Source: Comamonas testosteroni
GTDB taxonomy: Bacteria > Pseudomonadota > Gammaproteobacteria > Burkholderiales > Burkholderiaceae_C
Assembly (NCBI RefSeq): GCF_000761245.1
Contig: NZ_AWOR01000063.1
Span: forward strand, 1 to 37,649
DNA: 37,649 bases
Direction: 5' to 3'
The notes below the pieces were generated by a model that worked only from the letters and a program-made list of their open reading frames with translations, ran no database searches and was not told where the DNA came from. Of the stretch, positions 36,227 through 37,649 are shown one piece after another. Every line of letters starts with the position of its first letter. Positions within the stretch are counted from its first letter, which is position 1. Made by a program: the position numbers and the translations under genes.

Positions 36227-37318
36227 ATGCTGAGCTTTGACGACGACACCTTTGCCTCTTCCGCCACCAGCGCAGAAGCCGGCGCGTCCACCAGCACCCA
36301 CAAGCGCGTGAATGCCGCCGACAAGCGCATCATCAACGCCAAGACCGACGTGAACCAGCTGGTCCCCTTCAAGTACAAGTGGGCCTGGGAAAAGTATCTG
36401 GCCACCTGCGCCAACCACTGGATGCCGCAGGAAGTGAACATGACGCGCGACATCGCGCTGTGGAAGGACCCCAACGGTCTGACCGAAGATGAGCGCCGCA
36501 TCGTCAAGCGCAATCTGGGCTTCTTTGTGACGGCCGACTCGCTGGCCGCCAACAACATCGTGCTGGGCACCTACCGCCACATCACGGCGCCCGAGTGCCG
36601 CCAGTTCCTGCTGCGCCAGGCCTTCGAAGAAGCCATCCACACTCACGCCTACCAGTACATCGTGGAATCGCTGGGCCTGGATGAATCGGAAATCTTCAAC
36701 GCCTACAACGAAGTCCAATCCATCCGCGACAAGGACGAGTTCCTGATCCCCTTCATCGAAGCGATCATGGACCCCAACTTCCACACCGGCACGCCCGAAA
36801 CCGACCAGACTCTGCTGAAGTCGCTGATCGTTTTTGCCTGCCTGATGGAAGGCCTGTTCTTCTACGTCGGCTTCACGCAGATCCTGGCCCTGGGCCGCCA
36901 GAACAAGATGACAGGCGCTGCCGAGCAGTACCAGTACATCCTGCGCGACGAGTCCATGCACTGCAACTTCGGCATCGATCTGATCAACCAGCTCAAGCTC
37001 GAGAACCCCCATCTGTGGACGGCCGAGTTCAAGCAGGAAATCACGGAGCTGTTCCAGAAGGCTGTGGAGCTCGAATATCGCTATGCCGAGGACACCATGC
37101 CACGCGGTGTGCTGGGCATGAATGCATCCATGTTCAAGGGCTATCTGCGCTACATCGCCAACCGTCGCGCCACGCAGATCGGTCTGGAGGAGCTGTTCCC
37201 CGGTGAAGAAAATCCCTTCCCCTGGATGAGCGAAATGATCGATTTGAAGAAAGAACGTAACTTCTTTGAGACACGAGTGATCGAGTATCAGACCGGAGGC
37301 GCACTTTCTTGGGATTAA
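36227..37318 (+). CDS. nrdB: NrdB, class Ia ribonucleoside-diphosphate reductase beta subunit
   Basis: A 363-residue di-iron radical subunit (E. coli 375). The metal and radical residues are in [10 protein letters not shown]: Glu135, His138 and the probable radical Tyr142, at the spacing of E. coli Glu115/His118/Tyr122. The later ligands are in DESMHCNF. Its C-terminal tail docks to NrdA. GAAGGA lies 7 nt before ATG 36227; the ATG at 36170 would add 19 residues without likeness. It is probably co-transcribed with nrdA in part, across the GC-rich repeat. Confidence 0.95.
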   Translation: MLSFDDDTFASSATSAEAGASTSTHKRVNAADKRIINAKTDVNQLVPFKYKWAWEKYLATCANHWMPQEVNMTRDIALWKDPNGLTEDERRIVKRNLGFFVTADSLAANNIVLGTYRHITAPECRQFLLRQAFEEAIHTHAYQYIVESLGLDESEIFNAYNEVQSIRDKDEFLIPFIEAIMDPNFHTGTPETDQTLLKSLIVFACLMEGLFFYVGFTQILALGRQNKMTGAAEQYQYILRDESMHCNFGIDLINQLKLENPHLWTAEFKQEITELFQKAVELEYRYAEDTMPRGVLGMNASMFKGYLRYIANRRATQIGLEELFPGEENPFPWMSEMIDLKKERNFFETRVIEYQTGGALSWD

Positions 37319-37442
37319 TTGCTTCTAAGCAGGCACAATGCGAGTCATGACTTGCTTCACTTCATTGCTACAAAAAACTGAGATTTTTGGCGTGAAGCAA
37401 ATTTGTGTTCCTAGCGATGCGTAACTCCACATCGCTTTGAAT

Positions 37443-37468
37443 CGTCCGGCACTGCAAAGAGCCGGACG
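37443..37468 (+). promoter_or_regulatory. Hairpin in the leader of the H1-like gene
   Basis: CGTCCGGC and GCCGGACG (37443-37450 with 37461-37468) form a perfect 8-bp stem with a 10-nt loop, 27 nt before the start codon. No T run follows, so it may be an RNA-stability or nrdB 3'-end structure, not an ordinary terminator. Confidence 0.5.
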
Positions 37469-37494
37469 TCTTATGCAAATCAACGAAGGAGAAA

Positions 37495-37649
37495 ATGATG
37501 GCAACTGCGAAGAAGACGGCCGCCAAGGCCACAACCGAGAAAAAGACCCCTGCCAAGAAGGCGGCCGCGCCCAAGGCTGAAGCTGTGAAGAAAACAGCTG
37601 CAACCAAGACTGCCGCCCCCAAGGCTGCTGCTCCTGCAAAGGCTGCGCC
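37495..37649 (+). CDS. Histone H1-like basic DNA-binding protein, cut by the window end
   Basis: Fifty-one codons are visible. From the start the protein is a run of Lys, Ala, Pro and Thr (MMATAKKTAAKATT, then PAKKAAAPKA), the composition of the H1-like/HC1 DNA-condensing proteins found in many Burkholderiales. GAAGGAG lies 4-7 nt before two adjacent ATGs (37495, 37498); either can be the start. The 3' end is beyond the window, so length and domains are unknown. It follows nrdB by 176 bp. Confidence 0.85.
   Translation, partial: MMATAKKTAAKATTEKKTPAKKAAAPKAEAVKKTAATKTAAPKAAAPAKAA

Noticed and set aside
33119..37012. 1297-codon open frame on the minus strand opposite nrdA and nrdB
   Set aside because: It spans two well-supported genes and their gap and has no recognisable domain; it is an antisense shadow.

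Overview
The window is a GC-rich chromosomal segment of a betaproteobacterium, most likely Comamonas or a close relative in the Comamonadaceae (Burkholderiales). This rests on the gene neighbourhoods (pilS-pilR-ampD; ffh divergent from a CcsA-like gene; nrdA-nrdB followed by a histone H1-like gene), on the Bug/TctC-type binding proteins, and on dispersed GC-rich intergenic repeats. No phage, IS transposase, rRNA or CRISPR array is visible.

Layout. (1) 1-76: the 3' end of a tRNA and its terminator. (2) 318-7538: a small catabolic region with an MFS transporter, a LysR regulator and, divergent from it, a benzoylformate-decarboxylase-like ThDP enzyme, a ketopantoate-reductase-like dehydrogenase and two Bug/TctC periplasmic binding proteins. 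This suggests uptake and breakdown of a 2-oxo or aromatic acid; the substrate is unknown. (3) 7541-11337: the molybdate module modE / modA-modB-modC, with a ModE-type operator, a terminator-like hairpin between modA and modB, and two copies of a 72-nt repeat in opposite orientation. (4) 11338-18350: an FNR-type box, a long hairpin-rich leader, then a membrane formate dehydrogenase (Cys-type alpha subunit, Fe-S subunit, cytochrome b subunit) with the maturation genes fdhE and fdhD. Regions 3 and 4 together import molybdate, sense it and use it in a molybdenum enzyme.

(5) 18447-20350: a small secreted protein of unknown function and miaB. (6) 20539-24739: three overlapping genes of unknown function: a large TPR-like helical protein, a protein with a PcfJ-like HCVG motif, and a membrane-anchored DUF1266-like protein. 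This is the best candidate in the window for an undescribed system. (7) 24807-28643: an NlpC/P60 lipoprotein, ffh, a CcsA/YpjD-like membrane protein and a small PP0621-like membrane protein. (8) 28648-32595: pilS, pilR and ampD, tightly packed. (9) 32596-37318: nrdA and nrdB, class Ia ribonucleotide reductase, behind two NrdR boxes 31 bp apart and three DnaA-box-like repeats spaced 11 bp apart. (10) 37495 to the end: the start of an H1-like basic protein gene, cut by the window.

All calls come from reading the sequence; no database search was run. Start codons were moved downstream of the longest ORF where ribosome binding sites, operators or known family length argue for it.
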